From Actinomyces sp. (lineage in GTDB: Bacteria > Actinomycetota > Acidimicrobiia > Acidimicrobiales > Aldehydirespiratoraceae), in the NCBI GenBank assembly GCA_003697065.1, contig RFFY01000138.1, positions 1 to 5,530 on the forward strand: a DNA stretch of 5,530 bases. The letters are read 5' to 3'. Shown here one piece after another: positions 5,182-5,530 of this stretch. Position 1 is the stretch's first letter; each line of letters starts with the position of its first letter. The notes below the pieces were generated by a model that worked only from the letters and a program-made list of their open reading frames with translations, was not told the DNA's origin and searched no databases. The position numbers were made by a program, and so were the translations under genes.

Positions 5182-5530
5182 TCACGGGGGCCGGTCCTCG
5201 CCTTCCCGCCGGCGTTGCCCGCCGCGTTCCGTGCGGGGAGCGGCTGGCTGACCCGGGTCGAGGCGCACGAGGTACCAGGTGCCGTCGCGGCGTCGCCGTA
5301 GCCGGATGATGCCGGTGTGGACCTGGGTGTGGCAGTAGGCGCACAGGGAGGCGAGGTGGTCGATGTCGGTGCGCCCACCGCTGGCGTAGGGTTCGACGTG
5401 GTGGGCATGGGTGTGGGCGAAGGGGGCTCCGCACACGACGCAGCCCCCGTCGCGCAGGGCCAGCGCGATGCGTTGAGCGGCGTCGGCGAGGCGGCGGGCG
5501 CGTCCGAGCCACAGGGGCCGGCCCGGCCCG
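5182..5530 (-). CDS. HNH endonuclease-like protein, C-terminal part (5' end outside window)
   Basis: The reading frame is open to the right edge and 115 residues are visible. They begin with GPGRPLWLGRARRLADAAQR, then ALALRDGGC, the usual lead-in to the HNH domain of DUF222-type actinobacterial proteins. The HNH module follows: Cys30 and Cys33 (CVVC), His43/His44 in AHHVEPYASGG, then LCAYCHTQVH with Cys63, Cys66, His67 and His71. The two CxxC pairs can hold a structural zinc ion. The GTG at 5436 lies inside the CVVC motif and is not the true start. At the place where most family members have Asn (dNL before the third part) this protein has His58 (DIDHLASLC). Such genes are common in multiple copies in actinobacteria; their biological role is mostly untested. 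DNA nicking activity is inferred from the family. Confidence 0.85.
   Translation of the reverse strand, partial: GPGRPLWLGRARRLADAAQRIALALRDGGCVVCGAPFAHTHAHHVEPYASGGRTDIDHLASLCAYCHTQVHTGIIRLRRRRDGTWYLVRLDPGQPAAPRTERGGQRRREGEDRPP

Noticed and set aside
1..5530. CRISPR arrays, insertion sequences or tandem repeats
   Set aside because: No regularly spaced repeats, transposase motifs or terminal inverted repeats with target duplications were found on reading the window.

Overview
The window is very GC-rich, and every protein-coding frame uses mostly G or C at the third codon position. The gene content and style point to a high-GC actinobacterium: the FabG resembles mycobacterial MabA, the tRNA has no encoded CCA, and there is a DUF222-type HNH protein. 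The class Acidimicrobiia is a possible source, but that is inference and not shown by any marker here.

Layout. A fabZ-like dehydratase gene, cut by the left edge, runs on the + strand (1-407). It meets a type II fatty acid synthesis (FAS II) operon head to head. Read on the - strand from right to left, this operon is: a small 47-codon ORF with one hydrophobic segment (5055-4912), fabD (4826-3648), an 18-codon mini-ORF (3651-3595), fabH (3595-2675), fabG (2678-1971), acpP (1864-1625) and fabF (1628-453). Stops and starts overlap at fabD/mini-ORF (ATGA), mini-ORF/fabH (TGATG), fabH/fabG (GTGA) and acpP/fabF (ATGA), so most of the operon looks translationally coupled. The one real internal gap lies before acpP and holds two hairpins and a strong ribosome-binding site. 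The 45-bp space between fabF and fabZ holds two adjacent GC hairpins that could end transcription from both sides. To the right of the operon is a divergent tRNA-Leu(CAA) gene (5087-5170), then the 3' part of an HNH nuclease-like gene on the - strand.

How the genes work together. FabD loads malonyl groups onto AcpP. FabH condenses an acyl-CoA primer with malonyl-AcpP, FabG reduces the 3-keto group, FabZ dehydrates the 3-hydroxy product, and FabF elongates in later rounds. The enoyl reductase, AcpP synthase and acetyl-CoA carboxylase genes are not in the window.

Most unusual points: FabD carries a C-terminal domain of about 70 residues that looks like a biotinyl/lipoyl (barrel-sandwich) fold but has no lysine to modify. 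The mini-ORF exactly bridges fabD and fabH. The space between the tRNA and the operon holds two overlapping, oppositely directed -10-like hexamers. A nested inverted repeat precedes fabD. No wholly new system is evident; the core is a standard FAS II operon with a few unusual additions.
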